64,000 nucleotides of DNA, taken from assembly GCF_017939745.1 (NCBI RefSeq), contig NZ_JAGKQQ010000001.1:2294001-2358000 (forward strand). The letters are read 5' to 3'. Every line of letters begins with the position of its first letter. Position 1 is the stretch's first letter. The translations under genes and the position numbers were made by a program. This document shows, one piece after another, positions 40,237 through 49,345 of this stretch. The notes under the pieces are model-generated. The model was not told where the DNA came from and made no database searches. It was given only the letters and a program-made list of their open reading frames with translations. This DNA is from Gemmata palustris (lineage in GTDB: Bacteria; Planctomycetota; Planctomycetia; Gemmatales; Gemmataceae).

Positions 40237-41313
40237 CTACTCGCGAACGATTTTGAGTACGCGACCGTTGCTCGCGTCGGAAATGTAGATGTCGCCGGTC
40301 TTCGGGTGAACGATGACGCCGTGCGGCTGGTTGAACTCGGCCTTCAGCGGGTCACCGTCTCCGAGGCCGGTCCCCTTTTTCCCGGTCCCGGCCACCAGTG
40401 CAAGTGTACCGTCTTTGGGACCATAACGCACGATGCGGTGATTCTCGGTGTCCGCAATGAGCACCGAGCCGTCGCGGTCGATGCACAGGTGTTTCGGCCC
40501 GTTCATCGCGGCTTCAAGTGCATTACCCGTTCCCCGTCCCGCTTTCCCCGTCCCGGCGACAGTGCGAATCGCCCCCATCGCGTCCACGACACGTAGTGCG
40601 TGCCCGCTGCGTTCCAAAATCCAGAGATTGCCGGCCTTATCGACCGCGTGCGCCCGCGGATCGACGAGTGGTTGTTTCAGCGCATCCGCACCGTCCTTCG
40701 GAACGCCCTTTTCGCCGTTGCCCGCGGCGGTTGTCACCAGCCCCGTCTTCATGTCGATCTTGCGAATTCGGCGGTTATCGAGATCGGTGATGTAGAGCTT
40801 CTTCTTGTCCGGATCGAACGCGACGCAGAACACGCCGCCGAACTTCGCCTTGATTGCCGGACCGTCATCGCCGGAAAAGCCTTTCTCGCCGGTGCCCGCA
40901 AACGCGGTGACCTTGTCGTTCGTGATGTCGTACCGGCGGACGCGGTTATTCCAGGTATCGGCGAGGTACACGTTGCCGTCTGCGCCGACCGCGAGCGAGT
41001 GCATCCCGTTGAAGGTCGCATTCGCGCCGGGACCGCCGTCACCGGCTCCGCCCTTCTCCCCACCGATCCCGGCGAGTGTGAGCAACTTCCCCTCTGCGAC
41101 CGTGCGCAGGCGCTCGCCCTTCGCCATTTCCGCAATGAAGATTGCCCCCGAAGGCGCGAAATCCACCCCGAACGGCTGAATCAGTTTCGCTTTCGCCGCT
41201 TCCGCGCCATCCGCTCCCTCACCGCCCCCCGCAACGAGAACGATCTTGTCCGCATTCGCGGTGGAAGCACTCAGAAGTAACCAACATGAGGCGAGTGACA
41301 GAATACAGCGCAT
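40237..41313 (-). CDS. Exported NHL-repeat beta-propeller protein
   Basis: The 358-aa protein has a signal peptide (residues 1-21, SLASCWLLLSASTANA). Repeated NHL units follow (LAVGADGNVYLADTWNNRVR, FDPDKKKLYITDLDNRRIRK, IDRDGSVLIADTENHRIVRY, VHPKTGDIYISDASNGRVLK), about six in all, enough for a six-bladed propeller. Glycine-rich AGTG.KG spacers connect blades. It is probably periplasmic, with an unknown ligand. It heads the operon with the nuclease and inhibitor. Confidence 0.85.
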   Translation of the reverse strand: MRCILSLASCWLLLSASTANADKIVLVAGGGEGADGAEAAKAKLIQPFGVDFAPSGAIFIAEMAKGERLRTVAEGKLLTLAGIGGEKGGAGDGGPGANATFNGMHSLAVGADGNVYLADTWNNRVRRYDITNDKVTAFAGTGEKGFSGDDGPAIKAKFGGVFCVAFDPDKKKLYITDLDNRRIRKIDMKTGLVTTAAGNGEKGVPKDGADALKQPLVDPRAHAVDKAGNLWILERSGHALRVVDAMGAIRTVAGTGKAGRGTGNALEAAMNGPKHLCIDRDGSVLIADTENHRIVRYGPKDGTLALVAGTGKKGTGLGDGDPLKAEFNQPHGVIVHPKTGDIYISDASNGRVLKIVRE

Positions 41314-41424
41314 GTCCGGTACCCATGAGGTGGTGCAGTGAAGGTACGCCGATCAAGGGGTCGGCGTCGACGCGATCGCGACCTCTTTGCCACGGCTCGT
41401 TCAACCCGCGCCACTTAACGTTTT

Positions 41425-41778
41425 TTAGCGCTCCCAGGGCCGGCGCGGGGCCGACTCCGCGCCCACGCTGTTCAAGATGGAATTCATCACGTCGTTGGTC
41501 ACGTCGCGACCGCCGCGCAGGTTAATGAAGAGCGACTCGATGGTAAAGAAGATCCCGAACGGGATGCCCCACCAACCGAGCACCAGACTGATGAGCGTCG
41601 GGCCGATCGACTTGCCGAACGTCCCCTGACCGGCCCGAATGAAGTGGATGTCGGTGGGGTTTTTGAAGCTGACGACGAGGAGCGAAATCGCGTACTGAAA
41701 GATGACGAACTTGCCGCCGTTGTTCACCTCTTCGGCCAGTTCACCGACCGTCATACCGTCGATGCCAACAATCTTCAC
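41425..41778 (-). CDS. Small membrane protein
   Basis: The 117-aa product has hydrophobic segments FVIFQYAISLLVVSF near 25 and SIGPTLISLVLGWWGIPFGI near 57, with FFTIESLFINLRGG after. The N-terminus (MKIVGIDGMTVGELAEEVNN) is soluble. It resembles small membrane proteins common in planctomycetes, but no named family is recognised. It lies 62 bp upstream of the GlyRS stop region and is read in the same direction. Confidence 0.65.
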   Translation of the reverse strand: MKIVGIDGMTVGELAEEVNNGGKFVIFQYAISLLVVSFKNPTDIHFIRAGQGTFGKSIGPTLISLVLGWWGIPFGIFFTIESLFINLRGGRDVTNDVMNSILNSVGAESAPRRPWER

Positions 41779-41840
41779 GGGCGACTCCGGGTAATGACCC
41801 CACCGCGCGGAACCGGTTCCGCGCGGCGGAGCGGACGAGC

Positions 41841-43484
41841 TTACACCGGGGAAAGCGCTTTCTCAAGAACCTTCCGCACTTCGCTCTTCGGGATGCGTTC
41901 CTGTTTAAGCGTATCGCGATCGCGGATGGTGACCGTACCGTCCTTCATCGTGTCACCGTCCACCGTAATGCAGAACGGCGTGCCGGCCTCGTCCTGGCGC
42001 CGGTACCGGCGCCCGATCGCGCCGCTCTGGTCGTACACCACGTTGAAGAACGGCTTGAGTTCGCGGTAGAGCTTCTTCGCCTCCTCGTCCATGCCGTCCT
42101 TGTTCACGAGCGGGAAGATCGCGGCCTTGATCGGCGCGAGCCGCGGGTGGAACTTCATCACGATCCGCGTTTCCGGGTTCCCCTTCGCGTCGGGCGCGGT
42201 GTCCTCGGTGTACGCCTCGCACAGCACCGCGAGCGTGAACCGGTCCGCCCCCGCACTCGGCTCGATCACGTGCGGCACGAACTGGAACTGCGCCTTTTCT
42301 TCTTTCTCCAGCTTCTTCTTCTCTTCCTCGCGCTTGGCCTTGTCGTCCTTGAACGCTTCGAGCCGCACTTGGAGGAGCGCGTTCCAGCCCTCTTCGTCGA
42401 AGTATTTCAGATCCTTTCCGCTGCGGTGCGAGTGCGCGGAGAGGTCGAAATTCCCGCGGTGCGCAACGCCCTCGAGTTCCTGCGGTTCGTCCGAGAATGG
42501 GAACATGTACTCGATGTCGGTGGTGCCGACCGAGTAGTGCGCCAGTTCCTCCTGGCCCTGTTCGCGCGGCACGAGGTTCTCGCTCTTCAGCCCCAAGCGG
42601 GAGTACCACTGCCGGCGCAGGTCGCGCCAGTATTCGTACCACTTCCGCGACTCGTTCGGGTGGCAGAAAAACTCGATCTCCATCTGCTCGAACTCGCGCG
42701 ACCGGAACGTGAAGTTCCGCGGGTTGATCTCGTTGCGGAACGCCTTACCCACTTGCGCAATCCCGAACGGCAGCTTCAGGCGCGACGAATCCAGCACGTT
42801 CTTGTAGTTGACGAAGATCCCCTGGGCCGTTTCCGGGCGCAGATAAACCCTGTTGTCATCCGACGCGATCGGCCCCGCGTGGCTCTCGAACATCAGGTTG
42901 AACGCACGCGGTTCGGTGAGCGTGCCGTCGCAGTCATCCGATGGGCACGGGCGCGGCCACGAGGCAGGGAGTGCCGTGGCCGCGTGGTACTCCAGTTGCG
43001 GCGCGGCCTTGAGCGCGCGCCCGACCGGGGTCTTCTTCTTGTCGAGTTTGGCGATCTTCTCTTTGAGCAGCGGTTCGGCATCCGTGGCGTTGTCGGCCTC
43101 CACCGAGATCGCGTGCGAGGTGCTGTCAACGACCGCGCAGGCGAAGTGGACCTTGTCCGCGCGAAACCGTTTCTTGCACTTGAGGCAGTCTACCATCGGA
43201 TCGGAGAACCCACCTACATGCCCGCTCGCCATCCACACGTTCGGGTTCATGATGATGGCGCAGTCCAGCCCGACCATGCGGATTTCCTGACCGTCCGGGC
43301 CGGGCGGCGGGTTGCGGACCATGTCCTGCCACCACGCCTCCTTGATGTTCCGCTTCAGTTCTACCCCGAGCGGCCCGTAGTCCCAGAACCCGTTGATCCC
43401 GCCGTAGATTTCCGAGGACTGGAAGATGAACCCCATGTCCTTGCAGAACTTCGCGAACTTCGCCATGTCGAGCTTGGTCGGCAT
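41841..43484 (-). CDS. glyS: Glycyl-tRNA synthetase, alpha2 type
   Basis: The 547-aa class II enzyme charges tRNA-Gly. The start at ATG 43484 has GGAGG 9 nt upstream; the longer open frame upstream is non-coding in character. It shows the alpha2 GlyRS signatures: FIFQSSEIYGGINGFWDYGP near 15 (motif 1 region), LRPETAQGIFVNYKN near 205, IAQVGKAFRNEINPRNFTFR near 230 (motif 2) and a C-terminal anticodon-binding domain with HPRLAPIKAAIFPLVNKDG near 440. A Cys pair (CLKCKKRF) inserted near 95 may bind zinc. A Lys/Glu-rich insertion (KAKREEEKKKLEKEEKAQF) lies in the catalytic half. Confidence 0.93.
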   Translation of the reverse strand: MPTKLDMAKFAKFCKDMGFIFQSSEIYGGINGFWDYGPLGVELKRNIKEAWWQDMVRNPPPGPDGQEIRMVGLDCAIIMNPNVWMASGHVGGFSDPMVDCLKCKKRFRADKVHFACAVVDSTSHAISVEADNATDAEPLLKEKIAKLDKKKTPVGRALKAAPQLEYHAATALPASWPRPCPSDDCDGTLTEPRAFNLMFESHAGPIASDDNRVYLRPETAQGIFVNYKNVLDSSRLKLPFGIAQVGKAFRNEINPRNFTFRSREFEQMEIEFFCHPNESRKWYEYWRDLRRQWYSRLGLKSENLVPREQGQEELAHYSVGTTDIEYMFPFSDEPQELEGVAHRGNFDLSAHSHRSGKDLKYFDEEGWNALLQVRLEAFKDDKAKREEEKKKLEKEEKAQFQFVPHVIEPSAGADRFTLAVLCEAYTEDTAPDAKGNPETRIVMKFHPRLAPIKAAIFPLVNKDGMDEEAKKLYRELKPFFNVVYDQSGAIGRRYRRQDEAGTPFCITVDGDTMKDGTVTIRDRDTLKQERIPKSEVRKVLEKALSPV

Positions 43485-43912
43485 CGAAAAAACCTCCACT
43501 CGGTCGGGCCATGTCGGAGAGTGTCTCGCGGCCCGGCCAGGTATGCGAAGCCCTTGGTCTGGACCCCGCGTTAAATTGAGAGCCGTTACGAGCGAGTGGT
43601 TCACGCGAACCCGCTCGTTCGTACAGCGTGGACATGATACGAATTGCGAGAACAGGCAGAGTAAGTGCCGTGCTGACAAGGTGATTGCGTTCGTGCGGAC
43701 CCGTCGGGTAGCCCGACCCGACGGATACCTTAAATGGAGCGCCGGTCGAGGATTCGGCTCACTCTTGAAGAGGTGTTCCCAAGAACATAATCGTCCTCTC
43801 GTAGAAAGGAACACCCGCCCTTCCTCTGCTTGATTCCGATGCAGTAGACTGCTAGCCTACGAGATTGAGGCGCAACCAGTCGACCCACCGCCACTTGCCG
43901 CCGGAACCGGCT
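43485..43912. other. Gene-free divergent promoter region
   Basis: These 428 bp lie between the divergent GlyRS and HAD-like genes. No supportable gene or T-box-like leader is seen; promoters for both genes are expected here. Confidence 0.5.
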
Positions 43913-44866
43913 ATGCCGCTCACGCTCGAGCAGTTCGTCGAGAAAATCCACGCGCGCCCGGACTTGCCGTGGCCCGTTGCGCCCAAAATCGATGCGCCCA
44001 AGGCCAAGCCGTCGCTCCACCCGATGCCCGTAAAGGCGGTGTTCTGGACCGTGTACGGCACGCTCGTGGCGATCCCGCAGGGCGAACTCACGTTCGAGCA
44101 CTCGCAAGACTTCCTGACCGCCGCGGCCCTTGAGAAGGTCATCAAAGAGTTCAAAATGTGGAACTCGATGAGCCGCAAACCGGGCGCGCCGTCGGAGTAC
44201 ATGCGCGAGCTATTTAACAAGGCGCTCACCACACTCCGACTCACGGGGGGCGGTGGCGGGGAGAAGTTTCCCGAGGTGCAGTCCGAGCGCATCTGGGACG
44301 ACATCGTTAAAAAGCTCCAGCAAAAAGAGTACACGTTCGACGCGATCACCTACGGCCCGGTGAACGAGTACGTCAAAAAGATCGCGTACTTCTACCACGC
44401 GAGTATTCAGGGCGTCGGGCCGTACCCCGGCGCGGCGGACGCGCTGAAGCTTCTCGCCGGCCGGAGCGTGTTCCAGGGATTGCTGGCGGACGGGCAGTGT
44501 TTCACCGCCGGCCAATTGCAGCGGTGCCTGAAACTCGAAGACCCAGACTTCGACTTGAACGCGATTATCCCGCCCGCACTGCGTCTGATCTCGGCCGAGA
44601 AGAAAGCCCGGAAGCCGTCGGACACGCTGTTCAAAGCGGCGGCGGCACTCGCAGAGGGGCGCGGACTCGTTCCGTCGGAAGTGCTGCACGTCGGGTCGAA
44701 CTTGACACGCGACATCGGTCCGGCCAAGAAGCACGGGTTCCGCACGGCCCTGTTCGCGGGCGACAAGAACAGCCTCGCAGCGACCGGCGAGCAGCTCAAA
44801 GACCCGGCGCTGCGACCGGACGCACTCATCACCGAGTTACCGCAAGTATTGGAACTGATCGAGTAG
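43913..44866 (+). CDS. HAD-like protein lacking the catalytic nucleophile
   Basis: The 317-aa protein has the HAD fold order. Motif I reads KAVFWTVYGTLV (residues 41-52), where active HAD enzymes have F-D-x-[YD]-G-T-L; Trp45-Thr46 stand in place of the Asp nucleophile. Motif III Lys is present (KKARKPSDTLF), and motif IV reads HVGSNLTRDIGPAKKHGF, with the first acidic residue replaced by Ser. Phosphatase or dehalogenase activity is therefore unlikely; a binding or regulatory role is inferred. It is followed by the fabZ-trmB pair. Confidence 0.7.
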   Translation: MPLTLEQFVEKIHARPDLPWPVAPKIDAPKAKPSLHPMPVKAVFWTVYGTLVAIPQGELTFEHSQDFLTAAALEKVIKEFKMWNSMSRKPGAPSEYMRELFNKALTTLRLTGGGGGEKFPEVQSERIWDDIVKKLQQKEYTFDAITYGPVNEYVKKIAYFYHASIQGVGPYPGAADALKLLAGRSVFQGLLADGQCFTAGQLQRCLKLEDPDFDLNAIIPPALRLISAEKKARKPSDTLFKAAAALAEGRGLVPSEVLHVGSNLTRDIGPAKKHGFRTALFAGDKNSLAATGEQLKDPALRPDALITELPQVLELIE

Positions 44867-44944
44867 GGGCGGCTTTTCGCGCGAACCGAGTGCCTTACAA
44901 CAGAACCTGAGAGCCCGTCGACTGTCTTGAAGGAGCGAGCATTC

Positions 44945-45454
44945 ATGTCCGCCGAAGCGCCGGTGATCGACCCGACCGCGTTCGACTTCTCCAAGCCCAT
45001 TGCCGGGATCGAAGAGATTCGCGCGGTCAACCCCCACCGGTACGAGTTCGAGATGCTCACCGGCATCGTTCACGTGGACCGCGCCGCGCACACCATCGTG
45101 GGCTTCAAGGACACGGCCCCGACCGACTTCTGGGCGCGCGGGCACATGCCGGGGTTCCCGCTGCTGCCCGGGGTGCTCATGTGCGAGGCCGGCGCCCAGT
45201 TGTGCGGGTACTACTACGTCACGCAGAAGATCGGCGACTCCGGCGTGCTCCTCGGTTTGGGCGGCATCGACGAAGTTAAGTTCGTGCGCCAGGTGCGCCC
45301 GGGCGAGCGGCTCGTGCTGGTCGCCACCGGCGTGAAGGTCCACCGCCGGCTCACGCGGTTCCGCGTCACCGGTTACGTGGGTGCGGACCGGGCTTTTGAG
45401 GCGCTCATCACGGGCGTTCCGCTGGGCAAACTCGAGGAACTCCGCGGTGCGTAA
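44945..45454 (+). CDS. FabZ-like hotdog dehydratase
   Basis: The 169-aa protein is placed at ATG 44945 (AAGGAG upstream). It has the hotdog-fold signature GHMPGFPLLPGVLMCEAGAQ at about 73-92, matching the FabZ GHFP-x-xPVMPGVL-E motif with the catalytic His and Glu. FVRQVRPGERLVLVATGVKV follows. In the family this catalyses dehydration of 3-hydroxyacyl-ACP, but planctomycetes have several FabZ-like paralogues and this one may act outside core fatty-acid synthesis. Its stop overlaps the trmB start by 8 bp. Confidence 0.82.
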   Translation: MSAEAPVIDPTAFDFSKPIAGIEEIRAVNPHRYEFEMLTGIVHVDRAAHTIVGFKDTAPTDFWARGHMPGFPLLPGVLMCEAGAQLCGYYYVTQKIGDSGVLLGLGGIDEVKFVRQVRPGERLVLVATGVKVHRRLTRFRVTGYVGADRAFEALITGVPLGKLEELRGA

Positions 45455-46214
45455 GCCACGCCGTCTCTCCAACGAGCAGCTCGCGCCGTGGGTGTGGGAA
45501 GCACAGAACCTGTCCCCCAAAAAGCCGGCCCTGGCGAAAAGCGGGGAGCCGGATTCGGCCTCGCTCCCCACAGAAGAGGGCTTGGGGAAAGTGGCGGCGC
45601 GCCCGCCCGTCACCCCGATCGACTGGGCTGCTCTGTTCGGTAACGCGAACCCGACCGAAATCGAAGTCGGTACGGGAAAGGGGCTGTTCCTGCTGAACGC
45701 GGCGCTCGCGCGGCCGGGCACGAACTTCTTCGGCATCGAGATCGTTCGCAAGTACCAGCTCTACGCCGCGACGCGGTACGCGATCCGCAACTTGCCGAAC
45801 GTGAAGACGACCTGCTCCGACGCGAAAGTGATCCTCCGCGACTTCGTGCCGGCCGGGAGCGTCGCCGCGGTCCACGTGTACTTCCCGGACCCGTGGTGGA
45901 AGGCACGGCACAAGAAGCGGCGCGTGTTCACACCGGAGTTCGCCGCGGACGCGGCCCGTGCCATCGCATTGGGCGGGCGGCTCTACATTGCGAGCGACGT
46001 GGAGGAATACTTCGGCGTGATGACCGCGATCGTCGGCGCGATGCCGGCGTTCAAAGTGCGCCCCGAGGAAGAACAACTCGCGGCCCCGCGCACAGAAGCC
46101 GGCTTCGCCACGAACTTCGAGCGCAAAGCCCTGGAAACCGGCGGATCGGTCTGGCGCGCGGTTTACGAGCGCACGCCCGAACCGGTGACAGTGGTCGCGG
46201 ACCCGGTGGTGTGA
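45447..46214 (+). CDS. trmB: tRNA (guanine-N7-)-methyltransferase
   Basis: The 255-aa protein starts at GTG 45447, inside the end of the preceding gene. SAM motif I is EIEVGTGKGLFLL near 68, then FGIEIVRKY near 94. The TrmB hallmark HVYFPDPWWKARHKKRR lies near 140-157, followed by FTPEF. It methylates G46 of the tRNA variable loop using SAM. The N-terminal 60 residues are longer than in many bacteria and Pro/Lys-rich. A bidirectional terminator follows. Confidence 0.92.
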   Translation: MRKPRRLSNEQLAPWVWEAQNLSPKKPALAKSGEPDSASLPTEEGLGKVAARPPVTPIDWAALFGNANPTEIEVGTGKGLFLLNAALARPGTNFFGIEIVRKYQLYAATRYAIRNLPNVKTTCSDAKVILRDFVPAGSVAAVHVYFPDPWWKARHKKRRVFTPEFAADAARAIALGGRLYIASDVEEYFGVMTAIVGAMPAFKVRPEEEQLAAPRTEAGFATNFERKALETGGSVWRAVYERTPEPVTVVADPVV

Positions 46215-46247
46215 TCCCCTTCCCCGTTCGTCCCTTCTAGAAACGAA

Positions 46248-46274
46248 AACACGGGCGGATGAGCCGCCCGTGTT
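46248..46274. terminator. Bidirectional terminator between trmB and a Cys-rich gene
   Basis: AACACGGGCGG (46248-46258) and CCGCCCGTGTT (46264-46274) pair perfectly over 11 bp with a 5-nt loop, in the 82-bp gap between convergent genes. It is preceded by GAAAA and would give U-rich ends for the minus-strand transcript. Confidence 0.8.
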
Positions 46275-46296
46275 CCCCGAATATCGGATTACGACG

Positions 46297-46701
46297 TTAC
46301 TTCACGCTGGCGATGCTCTTCGCCGCGCTCGTGACGGCGCTGGCCGGGCTGACACACGCCTCACAGCAGCTCTCGATTTGGATCGGCTTCGCGACTGCGA
46401 TCACCTTCTCAACGGTGCAGCAGGCCGCGGTCACGAGGCGGTCCTTATCTGTCTTCGCACAGCATTTCGTTTCCACGCTCGCGACCACGTGCGTCGCCAC
46501 CGCGCTGGACGCTGCTTGAAGGGCGCAGCACTCGTCTTGCGTCGCACAGCAGTCGGCCGGTTCGCCGGAGCAGCACCCGCTGGTTGCTGTCGGGAGGGGC
46601 ATACCGCACCCCGAGCGCGAGCAGTTCGAGCCGGACTGAGAGAAGTAGTAACCGCCACCAACCGTCATCAGGCCCGCGGTGAGGATTGCGAACAGTTTCA
46701 T
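46297..46701 (-). CDS. Cys-rich exported protein
   Basis: The 134-aa product starts at ATG 46701 with a hydrophobic N-terminus (LFAILTAGLMTVGGGYYF) that may be a signal peptide or anchor. The mature part has about 16 Cys, many in pairs (SGCCSGEPADCCATQDECC, ETKCCAKT, TAACCT, ESCCEAC). Such CC pairs suggest metal binding or disulfide-rich structure. The next upstream gene on the same strand is also exported and CC-rich, so the two may work together. Family not recognised. Confidence 0.65.
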   Translation of the reverse strand: MKLFAILTAGLMTVGGGYYFSQSGSNCSRSGCGMPLPTATSGCCSGEPADCCATQDECCALQAASSAVATHVVASVETKCCAKTDKDRLVTAACCTVEKVIAVAKPIQIESCCEACVSPASAVTSAAKSIASVK

Positions 46702-46816
46702 AGCCGGTCTCCGAATAGTGGTGAAAAATTGAGTTAAACGTGCGCGGGACCGTGTCCCGACGCGGTGAGCGTTACCATACCCCGGACGCGGGGTGAAAGC
46801 GATCACAAATCGAGTC

Positions 46817-47287
46817 TCAACAGCGCAGAACGTGCCGTTCAAAGAGTGCAACGTACCGGGCGTCGCGCAGGCCGTCGGGCCGGCCGCGCGGGTGCAACCC
46901 TCGGGCGGAGCCGAGGTGTTCGGGGACCGCGAGCAACCCGGCTAGCGCGAGTGCGAGCAGTTCGCCGGTCGGCCGAGGGGCCGTTTCGGTGAGCGCACTC
47001 TCCGTCAGCGCGGCATCGGATCGCTCGACGCAGCACGCACACTCGGGTGCGTGCGCCGGCGCAGGTGTATTGGAGGATTTGGAAGTGTGGTCGGTCGTTG
47101 ATTCGTGACAGCAGTTCGGCTTCGTCTTGAGGCGACACGGCTCGACCGGCGCTGGCGCACTTGTGGTCGGCGCGGGAACTTGCGCGGCCTGTGTTGGTTG
47201 AGGAAACCAGCCGGCTTTGCAACAACAGAGAGTTGGAGCAAGCACGATGGCGAGCGCCAACCCGATATGCACGAACGGTCGCGTCAT
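46817..47287 (-). CDS. Cys-rich exported protein 2
   Basis: The 156-aa product has an N-terminal signal-like segment (HIGLALAIVLAPTLCCCKAG), with a CCCK that could include a lipobox Cys. It has further Cys pairs (PNCCHESTTDH, ECACCVERS), several His, and a hydrophobic stretch ELLALALAGLLAVPEHL. The Arg-rich end (GLHPRGRPDGLRDARYVALF) is unusual. It lies upstream of the other Cys-rich gene and reads the same way; a metal-handling pair is a reasonable guess. It is divergent from the MFS gene. Confidence 0.6.
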   Translation of the reverse strand: MTRPFVHIGLALAIVLAPTLCCCKAGWFPQPTQAAQVPAPTTSAPAPVEPCRLKTKPNCCHESTTDHTSKSSNTPAPAHAPECACCVERSDAALTESALTETAPRPTGELLALALAGLLAVPEHLGSARGLHPRGRPDGLRDARYVALFERHVLRC

Positions 47288-47537
47288 ATGTTCCCGTCGG
47301 GAGCTTTCACAACGCCGCTATTCTCTCATCGACCGGTTCCGGAGTCAACTTCATGCTTCTGATGCGCCGCGAACAGCAAAGGTGACCGAGAACCAAAGAA
47401 TGGGTGTGGAGGTTCCCCACAAACCGATTACGCTGGTGCCGCGCCCGCGGTTCGTGGGCGCGAGCACGGTTCGACACATTCCGTAGTGTGGAACCGCGCA
47501 AGCCGTTTCTCCGCCGAAAGAAGCAGGAGTAGCCCGA

Positions 47538-48812
47538 GTGCCCTCCCCCTCCCTCGCCCCGTCGCTCGCTCGGCTCGCGTGGCTCACGGTCGCACTGCTG
47601 TGGCCGGTCGCGCTGCTGAACTACCTCGACCGGCAGATGCTCGCGTCGATGAAGTTCTCCGTGATGGCCGACATCCCCACTATTGAAGGTGACGCGAACT
47701 GGGGATTCATGCTCGGTCAGTTCAAGTGGGTGTACGCCTTTCTCAGCCCCATCGGGGGATTCGTTGCGGACCGGTTCAGCCGAAGGTTCACCATCTGCGG
47801 GAGCCTGTTCGTGTGGTCCGCGGTAACGTGGGCGACCGGGCACGTCACGACTTACGACGAACTGCTCGTGGCGCGGTCGCTCATGGGCATCAGCGAGGCG
47901 TTTTATATTCCCGCCGCTCTCGCACTCATCGCAGACTACCACACCGGCCACACGCGGTCGCGCGCGATCGGTCTGCACCAGACGGCGATCTACTGCGGTG
48001 TCATCGCCGGCGGCTTCGGCGGGTACGCGGCCGACGACCCCGAACTGGGCTGGCGCGGAGCGTTCACGGCGTGCGGCATAGTCGGAATGCTCTACGCGCT
48101 CCCGCTCGTCCTGTTCCTCCGCGACGCACCGAAATCGAGTACGGTCGCGAGCGCCCCGTCGATTTCCCCCGCGCGGGCCGCGACCGAACTCCTGAGCAAC
48201 GCTTCGTTTATCCTTTTGGTCTTGTACTTCACGCTCCCCGCGCTTGCCGGGTGGGTGGTTCGCGACTGGATGCCCGCGATCCTGAAACAACAATTCAACA
48301 TCGGTCAGGGGAAAGCGGGCGTCGCCGCGACGCTGTACTGGCAGTCCGCAGCACTCGTGGGTGCGTTCGGCGGCGGGTGGCTCGCGGACCGCTGGATGCA
48401 GACGCACAACCGCGGGCGCATCTTCGCGAGCGCCCTGGGCATGTTCCTCATCGTCCCTGCGATGCTCGGTATTGGGAACGCGGGCACACTCGGCGTGGCA
48501 ATCGCGTTCCTGGTTCTGTTCGGGTTGGGGTGGGGGTGCTTCGATTGCAACAACATGCCGATTCTATGCCAGATCGTCCGGCCCGAGTTGCGTGCCACCG
48601 GGTACGGCATCATGAATTTTGTAAGCATCGGTTGCGGTGGTCTTGTGGATTGGGGCTTTGGCGCCACACGCGACCGCAATATGCCACTCAGCACTGTCTT
48701 CGGCGCGTTCGCAAGCGTCGCAATCGTCTCGGTGGTGCTCGTCCTGCTCATCAGGCCCAAGCCGGACCTGGTACCGGTGCGCGAGCCGAACGCGGACGAA
48801 TCGAGTTGGTGA
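47538..48812 (+). CDS. MFS transporter
   Basis: The 424-aa protein starts at GTG 47538 with AGGAG upstream and has about 12 transmembrane helices. The MFS loop 2-3 motif reads GGFVADRFSRR near 78, and NYLDRQ lies at the end of helix 1, typical of the ACS/sialate-hexuronate type anion:cation symporters. WLADRWMQTHNRGR near 280 is the repeat copy of the motif. An organic anion or sugar acid substrate is likely, with no specific evidence. Confidence 0.85.
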   Translation: MPSPSLAPSLARLAWLTVALLWPVALLNYLDRQMLASMKFSVMADIPTIEGDANWGFMLGQFKWVYAFLSPIGGFVADRFSRRFTICGSLFVWSAVTWATGHVTTYDELLVARSLMGISEAFYIPAALALIADYHTGHTRSRAIGLHQTAIYCGVIAGGFGGYAADDPELGWRGAFTACGIVGMLYALPLVLFLRDAPKSSTVASAPSISPARAATELLSNASFILLVLYFTLPALAGWVVRDWMPAILKQQFNIGQGKAGVAATLYWQSAALVGAFGGGWLADRWMQTHNRGRIFASALGMFLIVPAMLGIGNAGTLGVAIAFLVLFGLGWGCFDCNNMPILCQIVRPELRATGYGIMNFVSIGCGGLVDWGFGATRDRNMPLSTVFGAFASVAIVSVVLVLLIRPKPDLVPVREPNADESSW

Positions 48813-48971
48813 GGCGCCCGAACCGCGCACCTTCTGCGGGTTCCGAAACCGGCACCGGTTCGCACGGGCCGCTCTCACTTTTGTGAAGGCGCACGGATTG
48901 CTCATTGGCTCCCGTCGCTCGCGTGGGATAATGAATCCGCGGGCACAAAAGACCGCACCAGGAGGGGCACC

Positions 48972-49202
48972 ATGAAACTGCTGTTGCTGACCGCGTGCTG
49001 GGTTCTGATCGGGTGTGGAGTGATCTTCGGGCTGGTTCACGGCATCATTCCGCACCTGCTCACGCCGGACCTGTTCCCGAAGGCTCAAGCACACGAGGCC
49101 CAGCACGCACCCGTCGAGAACGCCATCACGAGCGCGAGCTACGCGGTGCAAACGGGAGTCACACAGAAGCAAGGATCTCCGATCTCACAATTGACGAAGT
49201 AA
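48972..49202 (+). CDS. Small membrane or lipoprotein-like protein
   Basis: The 76-aa product has AGGAGG before the ATG. The N-terminal hydrophobic region LLLLTACWVLIGCGVIFGLV, residues 3-22, holds two Cys and may be a membrane anchor or signal; ITSASYAVQTGVTQ follows a His-rich linker (HEAQHAP). Family not recognised. Confidence 0.6.
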   Translation: MKLLLLTACWVLIGCGVIFGLVHGIIPHLLTPDLFPKAQAHEAQHAPVENAITSASYAVQTGVTQKQGSPISQLTK

Positions 49203-49345
49203 AAGACAAGGTCAACAGGCGGCGCCGAGAGCGACTTTCCTTCACACATTTCTTTCGGCTCTCGGCTTCGCCTGTTACACCGGCCACGTCCCAGTTCGTT
49301 TTCATTTCGCGAAGCCCGTAATCCGCCCCATCTGTGGCGCCGGCA

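Noticed and set aside
43485-43912. T-box leader before glycyl-tRNA synthetase
   Set aside because: No T-box sequence or specifier stem could be seen, and T-boxes are mainly a Firmicutes/Actinobacteria feature.
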